DNA of 64,000 nt from an uncultured Ruminiclostridium sp. (GTDB taxonomy: Bacteria; Bacillota; Clostridia; Oscillospirales; Ruminococcaceae), in contig CAJUQV010000015.1 in the NCBI GenBank assembly GCA_910588335.1, positions 14,632-78,631 on the forward strand, written 5' to 3'. Below, in pieces: positions 57,421 to 64,000 of this stretch. Position numbers and translations under genes: made by a program. The notes under the pieces were generated by a model that worked only from the letters and a program-made list of their open reading frames with translations, made no database searches and was not told the origin of the DNA. Numbering within the stretch: the stretch's first letter is position 1; each line of letters starts with the position of its first letter.

Positions 57421-58490
57421 GCGAGCTTACACTTATGAAGGGCAACGAGGCGTTGGCGGAGGCGGCGATAAGAGCCGGCTGCAAATGCTTTTTCGGTTAC
57501 CCCATTACCCCTCAAACGGAAATTTCCGCTTATCTGTCCAAGCGTATGCCCAAGGTGGGCGGGGTGTTCCTGCAGGCGGAATCCGAGGTGGCCGCAATAA
57601 ATATGGTTTACGGCTGCGCGGGTTCGGGAATACGCTGCATGACGTCCTCCTCATCTCCCGGAATTTCCCTTAAAACCGAGGGAATATCCTACATAGCGGG
57701 AGCCGATCTGCCCTGCGTTATCATTAACGTCCAGAGAGGCGGTCCGGGTCTCGGCGGTATTCAGCCCTCTCAGGCGGATTACTGGCAGGTGACAAGAGCC
57801 TTGGGTCACGGCGATTTTCACGTACTGGTATTTGCTCCTTCCACCGTTCAGGAAATGGCAGATACCGTTACTAAAGCTTTTGATCTGGCGGATAAGTACA
57901 GAATGCCTGCCGTTATTCTGGCGGACGGCCTTTTGGGACAGATGATGGAGCCGGTGGCTTTTGACGAAAGCGCGGAAATAAAGCTTTCCGACGCGTCGGG
58001 TAAGCCCTGGGCGGCTACCGGTCACGGAAACAAAAGAAAGCACAATATTATAAATTCCCTTTATTTACAGGCAGCTGAGCTTGAAGAAAAGGTACGCGCA
58101 CGTTTTGAGAGGTACGAGCAGGTAAAGGCGAACGAAACCATGGCGGAATGCTACAAAACCGAAGACGCGGAAATAGTGGTTGTCGCTTACGGCTCCACCG
58201 CAAGACTTGCCAAGTCCGCCGTTGAGCTTGCGAGAAAAGAGGGTATAAAGGCGGGCGTGTTCAGACCTATTACTCTCTGGCCTTATCCCGAAAAGGAAAT
58301 AAACGAGGCCTGCAAAAATGCGAAAAAGGCGCTGACAGTGGAAATGTCCATGGGTCAGATGGTGGACGACGTAAAGCTTGCTTTGAATTGCAGAATCCCC
58401 GTGGAATTTTTCGGAAGAACGGGCGGAGTTATCCCCGGCCCCGCCGAAATATTGAACAAGATAAAGGAAATGACAGGAGGCGATAAATAA
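57417..58490 (+). CDS. 2-oxoacid:ferredoxin oxidoreductase alpha subunit (VorB/KorA type)
   Basis: 357 residues, the pyruvate-ferredoxin-oxidoreductase-type alpha subunit. KGNEALAEAAIRAGCKCFFG and YPITPQTEISAYL at the start, QAESEVAAINMVYGCAGSG, TSSSSPGISLKTEGISY and QRGGPGLGGIQPSQADYWQ are hallmarks. Together with the beta subunit it oxidatively decarboxylates a branched-chain or other 2-oxoacid to acyl-CoA, reducing ferredoxin. In clostridial annotation this is often 3-methyl-2-oxobutanoate dehydrogenase subunit VorB. Substrate cannot be settled by sequence alone. Confidence 0.93.
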   Translation: MSELTLMKGNEALAEAAIRAGCKCFFGYPITPQTEISAYLSKRMPKVGGVFLQAESEVAAINMVYGCAGSGIRCMTSSSSPGISLKTEGISYIAGADLPCVIINVQRGGPGLGGIQPSQADYWQVTRALGHGDFHVLVFAPSTVQEMADTVTKAFDLADKYRMPAVILADGLLGQMMEPVAFDESAEIKLSDASGKPWAATGHGNKRKHNIINSLYLQAAELEEKVRARFERYEQVKANETMAECYKTEDAEIVVVAYGSTARLAKSAVELARKEGIKAGVFRPITLWPYPEKEINEACKNAKKALTVEMSMGQMVDDVKLALNCRIPVEFFGRTGGVIPGPAEILNKIKEMTGGDK

Positions 58491-59230
58491 TGCCCGAATT
58501 CAAAAGACCTCACGCCCTTTGCGACGTACCCCTGCACTATTGCCCCGGCTGTACACACGGTATAATTCACCGTCTGGTGGCCGAGGTCATAGACGAAATG
58601 GGAATAGAGGGCGATACAATAGGCGTTTGCCCGGTTGGCTGCTCCGTTATGGCTTATGATTACTTTAACTGCGATATGCTTGAGGCTTCCCACGGACGTT
58701 CTCCCGCTGTGGCAACAGGCGTAAAGAGAGCCAACCCCGATAAGTTCGTGTTTACATATCAGGGCGACGGCGACCTTGCCGCCATAGGCACCGCCGAAAC
58801 GGTTCACGCCGCCACAAGGGGCGAAAACATAACCGTTATATTCGTAAACAATACTACCTACGGAATGACTGGAGGGCAAATGGCTCCCACCACTCTCCCC
58901 GGACAGATTACCCAGACCACTCCCTACGGCCGCAACACAAGCGTAGAAGGTTTTCCCGTAAAAATGTGCGAGATGCTCTCCCAGTTAGACGGCGTGGCGC
59001 TTGCGGAAAGGGTGACGGTAATTGACCCGAAATCAGTAATGACCGCGAAAAAGGCTATCAGAAAGGGCTTTGAGTTTCAGAAGAACAAGCAGGGATTTTC
59101 CATTATAGAGGTGTTGTCAACCTGTCCCACCAACTGGGGAAAAACGCCTATTGAGGCGCTTCAGAGATTAAAGGACGAAATGATACCTTACTATCCTTTG
59201 GGAGTATATAAGGAGGGCGCTGTAAGATGA
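58490..59230 (+). CDS. 2-oxoacid:ferredoxin oxidoreductase beta (TPP) subunit
   Basis: 246 residues. The thiamine pyrophosphate/Mg-binding motif is GDGDLAAIGTAETVHAATRG followed by NNTTYGMTGGQMAPTT. Cys of YCPGCTHG and CPVGCSVMAYDYFNCD would bind the proximal iron-sulfur cluster. Catalytic partner of the alpha subunit, shares a base with the preceding stop codon and overlaps the gamma gene by four bases, so all are translated from one message. Confidence 0.95.
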   Translation: MPEFKRPHALCDVPLHYCPGCTHGIIHRLVAEVIDEMGIEGDTIGVCPVGCSVMAYDYFNCDMLEASHGRSPAVATGVKRANPDKFVFTYQGDGDLAAIGTAETVHAATRGENITVIFVNNTTYGMTGGQMAPTTLPGQITQTTPYGRNTSVEGFPVKMCEMLSQLDGVALAERVTVIDPKSVMTAKKAIRKGFEFQKNKQGFSIIEVLSTCPTNWGKTPIEALQRLKDEMIPYYPLGVYKEGAVR

Positions 59231-59757
59231 CGAACGATATACTTCTGGCGGGCTTCGGCGGACAGGGCATTCTGTTTATCGGAAAGATGCTTGCCTATCT
59301 CGGACTTTACGGAGAAAAACAGGTTTCGTGGCTCCCATCCTACGGCCCCGAAATGAGAGGCGGCACCTGTAACTGCTCGGTATGTATAAGCGACGATCCC
59401 ATAGGCTCTCCGTTGGTGCTTGAACCCGACAATCTGCTTGTAATGAACACTCCCAGCTACGATAAATTTATCGGCAGCGTAAAAAGCGGCGGAAGCTGCT
59501 TTATTGACAGCACCCTTATCGAAGCTGTTTGCGACAGGGCGGATATAAGCTGTTTTTATGTTCCCGCGACCCGGCTTGCCAATGAAAACGAGCTTCACGG
59601 AATGGCAAACGTTATTCTTTTGGGCAAGATGATCAAGGAAGCCGGGATGGCTGACGAGGCGGTTATAGAAAAGACCGTTAAAAAGGTAGTGCCTCCCAAA
59701 AAATCGCATCTTATAGATGCAAACCTTAAGGCGCTGAAAATCGGAATGAGTCAATAA
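59227..59757 (+). CDS. 2-oxoacid:ferredoxin oxidoreductase gamma subunit
   Basis: 176 residues. GFGGQGILFIGKMLAYLG and the block SYGPEMRGGTCNCSVCISDD, followed by PIGSPLVLEPDNLLVMN, identify the gamma subunit of KOR/VOR complexes. The operon order is delta-alpha-beta-gamma. The gene ends with a standard terminator 36 bp downstream. No CoA-acid ligase or phosphotransferase follows, so the acyl-CoA product must be used elsewhere. Confidence 0.94.
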   Translation: MTNDILLAGFGGQGILFIGKMLAYLGLYGEKQVSWLPSYGPEMRGGTCNCSVCISDDPIGSPLVLEPDNLLVMNTPSYDKFIGSVKSGGSCFIDSTLIEAVCDRADISCFYVPATRLANENELHGMANVILLGKMIKEAGMADEAVIEKTVKKVVPPKKSHLIDANLKALKIGMSQ

Positions 59758-59792
59758 AAAAACAAACACGATAGATATATCGGGTATAAGTA

Positions 59793-59834
59793 AAAAGCCG
59801 CAATCTTGTTTTATAACGGGATTACGGCTTTTCT
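59793..59834 (+). terminator. Terminator of the oxidoreductase operon
   Basis: AAGCCGCAATC/GATTACGGCTT hairpin then TTCTTAT, at the end of the four-gene operon. Confidence 0.8.
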
Positions 59835-59900
59835 TATACAGTTTTTATAAGCTGCGCTGTAAAAAAATATAAACTTTTTTATTTTTTTTTCAAAAAACCC

Positions 59901-59929
59901 TTGAAAAATGGACAAAAATAAGCTACAAT
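59901..59929 (+). promoter_or_regulatory. SigA-type promoter of efp
   Basis: TTGAAA, 17-nt spacer, TACAAT, 53 bp before the efp start. Confidence 0.75.
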
Positions 59930-59981
59930 AATATAGATAATGAAACAGTATCGTTTTTAATAAAATTCCGGAGGTTAATTT

Positions 59982-60545
59982 ATGATTTCAGCAGGCGATT
60001 TCAGAAACGGCGTTACCTTTGAAGAGGATGGAAACGTAGTTCAGGTAATTGAGTTTCAGCACGTTAAACCCGGCAAGGGCTCCGCTTTCGTGCGCACAAA
60101 AACAAAGAACGTTATCACAGGCGCAGTGGTTGAAAAATCCTACAACCCCACCGCCAAATTCCCCACTGCTTTCATTGAAAGAAAGGATATGGAGTATTCT
60201 TACAGCGACGGCGATCTTTACTATTTTATGGACAGCGAAACCTATGAGCAGGTGCCCATAAACAAAAAGGATTTAGGCGATAATTTCCGCTTTGTAAAGG
60301 AAAATATGGTGTGCAAAATCTTAAGCTACAAGGGCAATGTGTTCGGCGTTGAGCCTCCCAACTTTGTTGAGCTGGAGATTACGGACACCGAGCCCGGTTT
60401 TAAGGGCGATACCGCTACGAACGCCACTAAACCCGCCACACTGGAGACCGGTGCGGAAATAAGAGTTCCTCTTTTTATTGACGTGGGCGAAGTGGTGCGT
60501 ATTGATACAAGAACCGGTGAGTACATGGAGCGCGCAAACAAGTGA
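59982..60545 (+). CDS. efp: Translation elongation factor P
   Basis: 187 residues, standard length, three beta-barrel domains. [12 protein letters not shown] near residue 29-40 contains the tip lysine (Lys32) of the KOW-like domain, and the C-terminal domain ends [20 protein letters not shown] relieves ribosome stalling at polyproline. As in Firmicutes generally, no EpmA/EpmB modification genes are adjacent. RBS CCGGAGGTTAATTT before the ATG. The next gene begins 77 bp after the stop and may share a transcript. Confidence 0.96.
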   Translation: MISAGDFRNGVTFEEDGNVVQVIEFQHVKPGKGSAFVRTKTKNVITGAVVEKSYNPTAKFPTAFIERKDMEYSYSDGDLYYFMDSETYEQVPINKKDLGDNFRFVKENMVCKILSYKGNVFGVEPPNFVELEITDTEPGFKGDTATNATKPATLETGAEIRVPLFIDVGEVVRIDTRTGEYMERANK

Positions 60546-60622
60546 CCGTTTACACTTTTATTTTTAATAAGTAATGGCTTGCGGCCGAAAACGGCGGTTT
60601 GCTTTTGGAAAGGTGGTATAAT

Positions 60623-61030
60623 ATGAACATTACGGAAAAGGTTTCTTATATCAAGGGACTGGCGGAAGGTTTAAGTCTTGACGAGACCACAAAGGAGGGC
60701 AAGCTTTTGGCGGCCGTTATCGACGTTCTTGACGATATTGCCCATCAGGTTGACGAAATAGATATGGATCTTGCCGATCTTACCGATGTTGTTTCCGATA
60801 TTGATGAGGCAGTCACAGATCTTGAGGAAGATTTTTACGGTGACGAATATGACGATGACGAGTGTGACTGCGGCTGCGAGGATGAGGATATGTATGAGAT
60901 CACCTGTCCCAAATGCAGCAACAGCATTACCGTTGATTTTGATGTAATTGCGGCGGGCGGAATCCTTTGCCCCAACTGCGGCGAGCCGCTTGAGTTTGAT
61001 CTCAGCGCTCTTGAGGATGAGGAAGAGTAA
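60623..61030 (+). CDS. CD1247 N-terminal domain protein with zinc-ribbon-like end
   Basis: 135 residues. The N-terminal half (MNITEKVSYIKGLAEGLSLD, LLAAVIDVLDDIAHQVDEID) matches the CD1247_N family of Clostridia, followed by an acidic Asp/Glu-rich stretch including DECDCGCEDED, then ITCPKCSN and LCPNCGEPL: two C-x2-C knuckles of a zinc ribbon, and an acidic tail. Function unknown; the family is usually next to efp as here. Start at 60623 set by GGAAAGGTGGTATAAT. Confidence 0.85.
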   Translation: MNITEKVSYIKGLAEGLSLDETTKEGKLLAAVIDVLDDIAHQVDEIDMDLADLTDVVSDIDEAVTDLEEDFYGDEYDDDECDCGCEDEDMYEITCPKCSNSITVDFDVIAAGGILCPNCGEPLEFDLSALEDEEE

Positions 61031-61074
61031 TCACTCTTTAATCAAGTCAGCGACTTGACCGGAGATTAGTATTA
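61029..61074. repeat. Single-hairpin family-A relative
   Basis: Starts in the stop codon of the CD1247 gene: ATCACTCTTTAATCAAGTC pairs with GACTTGACCGGAGATTAGT. Confidence 0.65.
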
Positions 61075-61130
61075 GATTTACGCAAAAACTATATAGTAAA
61101 CGGCATTTTTTACTTTTACTGTAATGAAAG

Positions 61131-61161
61131 AAACACCTCGTGAATTTCACGGGGTGTTGTT
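61131..61161. terminator. Bidirectional terminator
   Basis: AACACCTCGTGAA/TTCACGGGGTGTT hairpin between the convergent CD1247 and SCP2 genes. Confidence 0.82.
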
Positions 61162-61187
61162 ATATATTATGCTTTTATGTATAAAGA

Positions 61188-61661
61188 TTACTTTTTACCT
61201 CTATTTTTTCCCTTGTTGTGAGATTTTGCTTCCTGCTTGGCGGCAGCGGGCTTTTCGGCAGCCTTGGTGGATTCTTTTTCAGCGGTTTTCGCTTCCGGAT
61301 TGCTTTCGGACTTTTCGGATTTTGCGGCGGCCTTTTTCTCATGGTCTATAAGGAGCATCAGCTCTTTTGCAATCTCACGGTTTCCGTCTATAAAAAGCTT
61401 TCCGTCATTCAAAGCGTCGATAGGCTCAAGTTTTCCCGATGCAATAGCGGTAAGCGTCTTGCCGTCGACGGTAAATATTACGTCATTGTCTTTGTAATCA
61501 TAAGGTTCGATGGAAAGAACTCCGTTTTTATAGGCAGCGTAAAAGATGCCTTTCCCTTCCCCCGTAATATTGAACTGAAAAGCAAATTCATTGGTGAAAT
61601 CGCTGATCTTTGCTTTTTTAAAGCTCTTTTGAACTTCGCTGAAGATTTTTTCGTAAGTCAT
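61188..61661 (-). CDS. SCP2-like sterol-binding-fold protein with Lys/Ala-rich tail
   Basis: 157 residues. Residues about 1-105 form an SCP2-type fold (FAFQFNITGEGKGIFYAAYK, VIFTVDGKTLTAIASGKLEP, DALNDGKLFIDGNREIAKEL). The rest is a low-complexity Lys/Ala/Glu tail, ending HNKGKNRGKK, suggestive of nucleic acid or membrane contact. SCP2-fold proteins bind hydrophobic ligands; in bacteria the role is generally unknown. Start at 61661 with AGAGGAAAAAAT upstream. Monocistronic. Confidence 0.78.
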   Translation of the reverse strand: MTYEKIFSEVQKSFKKAKISDFTNEFAFQFNITGEGKGIFYAAYKNGVLSIEPYDYKDNDVIFTVDGKTLTAIASGKLEPIDALNDGKLFIDGNREIAKELMLLIDHEKKAAAKSEKSESNPEAKTAEKESTKAAEKPAAAKQEAKSHNKGKNRGKK

Positions 61662-62266
61662 ATTTTTTCCTCTTTTCATTTGCAATGCTGCAATTTTTTA
61701 AACTTGGGTTAGTTCAGATGTTGGGAACGGCAAAAAAGTATTGGAAGGGATTTCCCATTTATCCTATCGTGTATATTTTGATAAAGTGCGTTTGCGGCTT
61801 TTTGCCGCTGTTTACAGCATTTATCACTTTGTTAGTATAGCACAAAACTATTTTTTTTGCAATATGAAACAAATCAAAAGAGTGTTTTAAAGCAATAAAT
61901 GGTAGGAGGTGACAAATTAACATAAAAACAAGGGCTAAATTTGTATAAAAAGCCGAAATATAAAAACTTGTAAAAAAATGCATATTTATAACGTTATGTA
62001 ACCGCTTTGTAACCGCATAAGTGTAAAATCCATTATAAAGGAAAATATATTCTGAGGCAGCGGCGGTTTAATAGAGTACGTTGGTACAATCGGCAAAGAC
62101 TAATAAATACATTAAAATGTTTACTCCGTCATATTACCATACTATAAAGAAAAGGGTGCTAAAAGAATCGGTCGATTTTACGGCTGCGCTGTCAAGGATA
62201 TGGCCGTTGTTTATATTGCAGGATGCGGTATAAATGCTTTAAAACGGTCAAGAAAAGGGGAAAAAT
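61662..62266. other. 605-bp intergenic region upstream of the adhesin gene
   Basis: AT-rich. Weak pieces seen: a possible promoter region near 62000-62040 and a short hairpin region around 61795-61815 (GCGGCTTTTTGCCGCTG). A stretch GTAGGAGGTGACAAATTAA at 61902-61920 looks like an RBS but is not followed by a start codon in reach. No riboswitch or gene recognised. Confidence 0.4.
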
Positions 62267-64000
62267 ATGAACGGTTACGAGAAAATGATACGGCTTCGGC
62301 GAATGAAGATTACTAAGATAATTTCTGCTTTTACCGCCCTGTCGATGACGATTACCGGTTTGGCTGTGGCGGCAAGCGCCGATTCGGCGAGTCCTGATTT
62401 TATCAGCGAGGCTTTGGGTGATTTAACCAACTATGGTATTGTCGCTTCCGATATGGTAAATCTGGTTGACTTTGAAACTAACTTTGCTGTTAAAAACATA
62501 AAGTTGGGAAGTCATTTCCAAATGGATAACTTTGTGTTAAACAAACACCGTACCGTTTCCTTTGAGGTAACAAGCGAAGGATATTTTGAACCGGGAACCA
62601 CAAAGGTGTATTATTTCGGTGTTTACAGCGGCGGCAAGCTTATTAATATAGAATTTGAAGGAACCAAAACGGATAAACCCGCTCCGATAAGAGTAGAATT
62701 TACCGAACCGGGCACGAAGAGATTCTCTTTTAATATTCCTTCACAGTACAGAAATGATTTTATTACAATACATAAGCTTGAGCCGATTATTATTGATAAT
62801 TGTGATGAAGATAAAGACGGCGGAACGGATATCGGCGGTAACCCTAAAATTGAATTTGTGACCGTTGACGAAGGAACTGTACTTTATCCTCAGACAGGTT
62901 TTGAAAACGAGTGCATAATTTCGGATTCGCTTCAGGTAGGCGGTGAAAGCTTCGGCGTAAATAAAACCATAAATGTCGGTTCTGACATCTATGGACGCAT
63001 TTCAAGCAACGGTAATGAGATTTTCTATGAAGTTCCGCGTATGAATTGGAATAAACCCGAAGGAAGTGATTATTGGGTAGTAACTCCCGATCTTGACTCT
63101 GAAGGCAACCAGGTTTATGACAAAGGTGTAAAAATTGCCAACGGAACGATAAATTTTGTGGAAATGCCAAACGCGCAGGCAGAGGTTGACAGATTACTTT
63201 CCATTATGGAAAGTGCTTCTTCGCAGCTTCGCGGCATTATGAGTAACAGCGATAATGTTACGGTTTATTCCGTAAACGGAAGTATAAACTGCGGTTCCCA
63301 GGAGGCAGGCAATATTCTTGCGGAGTATGACCGTGTGAAGAATAATCCAAATGCGTATCTTTTAGTTAATGTAGCTCTTAATCAAGGCGAAAATGTTTTT
63401 GTGTTTAACAGCGGAAGTATCGGAACTTGGGATGCCGATGAGTCGTCAAGAATTATTTTTAATTTCTACGGCGGTGACGTGAAGGATACTCATATTACCC
63501 TTGGGGATGGATTCAGAGGTACGGCGCTTGCTCCAAACGCGAGAGTGTCCGTTATTGCTACTATGTGTGGTGCAATATATGCCCCCCAGGTAACAATAAG
63601 TTCCGGTGAAACTCATATGGCGCCTTATCGTTCATTAAATCACACTTACGAAGCACATTTTTACGAAGAACAGCAAACTACTACATCTATGGAGGAAACA
63701 ACATCGGAATTAACTTCTTCAGAGGAAGACTCTCCCGAAACAATGCCAGAATCAACTCCTTCCGAAGAAACAACTTCCGAAATAACACAGGGATCAACCA
63801 CTCCTGAAGAAACAACCCACGAAACGACACCGGAGTCAACTTCCCCTGAGCAAACAACTCTCGAAACAATGCCGGAGACAACTGTTCCAGAAGAAACAAC
63901 TTCCGAAACAACACAGGGATCAACCACTCCTGAAGAAACAACCCCCGAAACGACACCGGAGTCAACTTCCCCTGAGCAAACAACTCTCGAAACAATGCCG
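62267..64000 (+). CDS. Choice-of-anchor A family adhesin (3' end missing)
   Basis: The frame is open for 578 codons to the window edge. Signal peptide at about 1-36 (basic MIRLRRMKI-type start, hydrophobic stretch, cleavage near ASA). Residues about 185-455 hold a choice-of-anchor-A domain: FGVNKTINVGSDIYGRISSN, a long helix-containing insert (AQAEVDRLLSIMESASSQLR), IIFNFYGG and then FRGTALAPNARVSV with GAIYAPQVTIS. From about 467 a Thr/Glu/Pro/Ser stalk consists of 42-residue repeats. Such proteins are anchored on the surface and bind host or matrix ligands. Start set by AAAAGGGGAAAAAT upstream. The C-terminal anchor lies beyond 64000. Confidence 0.88.
   Translation, partial: MNGYEKMIRLRRMKITKIISAFTALSMTITGLAVAASADSASPDFISEALGDLTNYGIVASDMVNLVDFETNFAVKNIKLGSHFQMDNFVLNKHRTVSFEVTSEGYFEPGTTKVYYFGVYSGGKLINIEFEGTKTDKPAPIRVEFTEPGTKRFSFNIPSQYRNDFITIHKLEPIIIDNCDEDKDGGTDIGGNPKIEFVTVDEGTVLYPQTGFENECIISDSLQVGGESFGVNKTINVGSDIYGRISSNGNEIFYEVPRMNWNKPEGSDYWVVTPDLDSEGNQVYDKGVKIANGTINFVEMPNAQAEVDRLLSIMESASSQLRGIMSNSDNVTVYSVNGSINCGSQEAGNILAEYDRVKNNPNAYLLVNVALNQGENVFVFNSGSIGTWDADESSRIIFNFYGGDVKDTHITLGDGFRGTALAPNARVSVIATMCGAIYAPQVTISSGETHMAPYRSLNHTYEAHFYEEQQTTTSMEETTSELTSSEEDSPETMPESTPSEETTSEITQGSTTPEETTHETTPESTSPEQTTLETMPETTVPEETTSETTQGSTTPEETTPETTPESTSPEQTTLETMP
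63665..64000 (+). repeat. 126-bp in-frame tandem repeat coding the adhesin stalk
   Basis: Units of 126 bp (42 codons) start at 63665 (degenerate), 63791 and 63917. Units 2 and 3 differ at a single position over the 84 bases visible in unit 3 (CCCACGAA versus CCCCCGAA). Such near-identical coding repeats expand and contract easily, so stalk length may vary between strains. Confidence 0.9.

Noticed and set aside
61662..62266. c-di-GMP riboswitch upstream of the adhesin
   Set aside because: Looked for GEMM-type motifs because of the HD-GYP gene and adhesin; no matching conserved core seen.

Overview
The window looks like a chromosome segment of a strictly anaerobic, spore-forming Clostridia bacterium, probably an Oscillospiraceae/Ruminococcaceae-type gut lineage. 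Evidence: sporulation genes (spmA-spmB, yaaL-bofA), a CD1247-family protein, a T-box leader before trpS, a rubredoxin-first rubrerythrin, a four-subunit 2-oxoacid:ferredoxin oxidoreductase, a GH88/DUF2264 uronate-glycan module, and several Thr/Glu/Pro-rich surface proteins. The placement is inferred from gene content; there is no rRNA, and I found no tRNA or CRISPR.

Layout. 1-9 kb: end of a ParB/IbrB-like gene, an Ig-like surface protein, a glycosyltransferase, an EpsG-like polymerase, two further surface proteins and a polysaccharide-type ABC exporter, i.e. an envelope region. 9-18 kb: bofA/yaaL, small membrane proteins, rubrerythrin, a PflX-type radical SAM pair, metA and an HTH regulator. 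18-27 kb: a low-molecular-weight phosphatase, spmAB, T-box/trpS, dCMP deaminase, hybrid histidine kinase, tag and an amidohydrolase. 27-37 kb: a periplasmic-sensor HD-GYP protein, a cobalamin-riboswitch operon (DUF4430 lipoprotein plus ECF S component), and GH88/DUF2264/solute-binding protein. 37-48 kb: degenerate metallo-beta-lactamase-fold protein, two TrkA-type proteins, glycogen phosphorylase plus GH13, a GntR-ABC operon and a GNAT protein. 48-55 kb: a CopA with CopZ fused and nested in frame, rpmB, a type IV pilin-like gene behind a GACA microsatellite, and an intact IS30-type element. 55-64 kb: ATPase, nucleoside phosphorylase, kinase, ferredoxin oxidoreductase operon, efp, and the start of a large choice-of-anchor-A adhesin running off the end.

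The most unusual property is the density of short non-coding repeats. At least six families occupy many of the intergenic gaps. One family is a two-hairpin element whose stems differ between copies while the linker (about AGTGYTTYGGGTGYAAT) stays conserved. Others look like MITEs of 115-180 bp with terminal inverted repeats. Elements are nested in each other, sit directly after stop codons, supply the last codons of two genes, and fill the roughly 500 bp between the trp T-box and trpS. No transposase in the window obviously matches them.

Other points deserving attention are the nested copZ with its own strong ribosome-binding site, the riboswitch-linked DUF4430/ECF pair (candidate corrinoid uptake), the microsatellite overlapping the pilin transcription start, and a zinc-ribbon-like segment in a sugar-type solute-binding protein. 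Functions are from recognition of protein families and motifs by eye; no database search was run.
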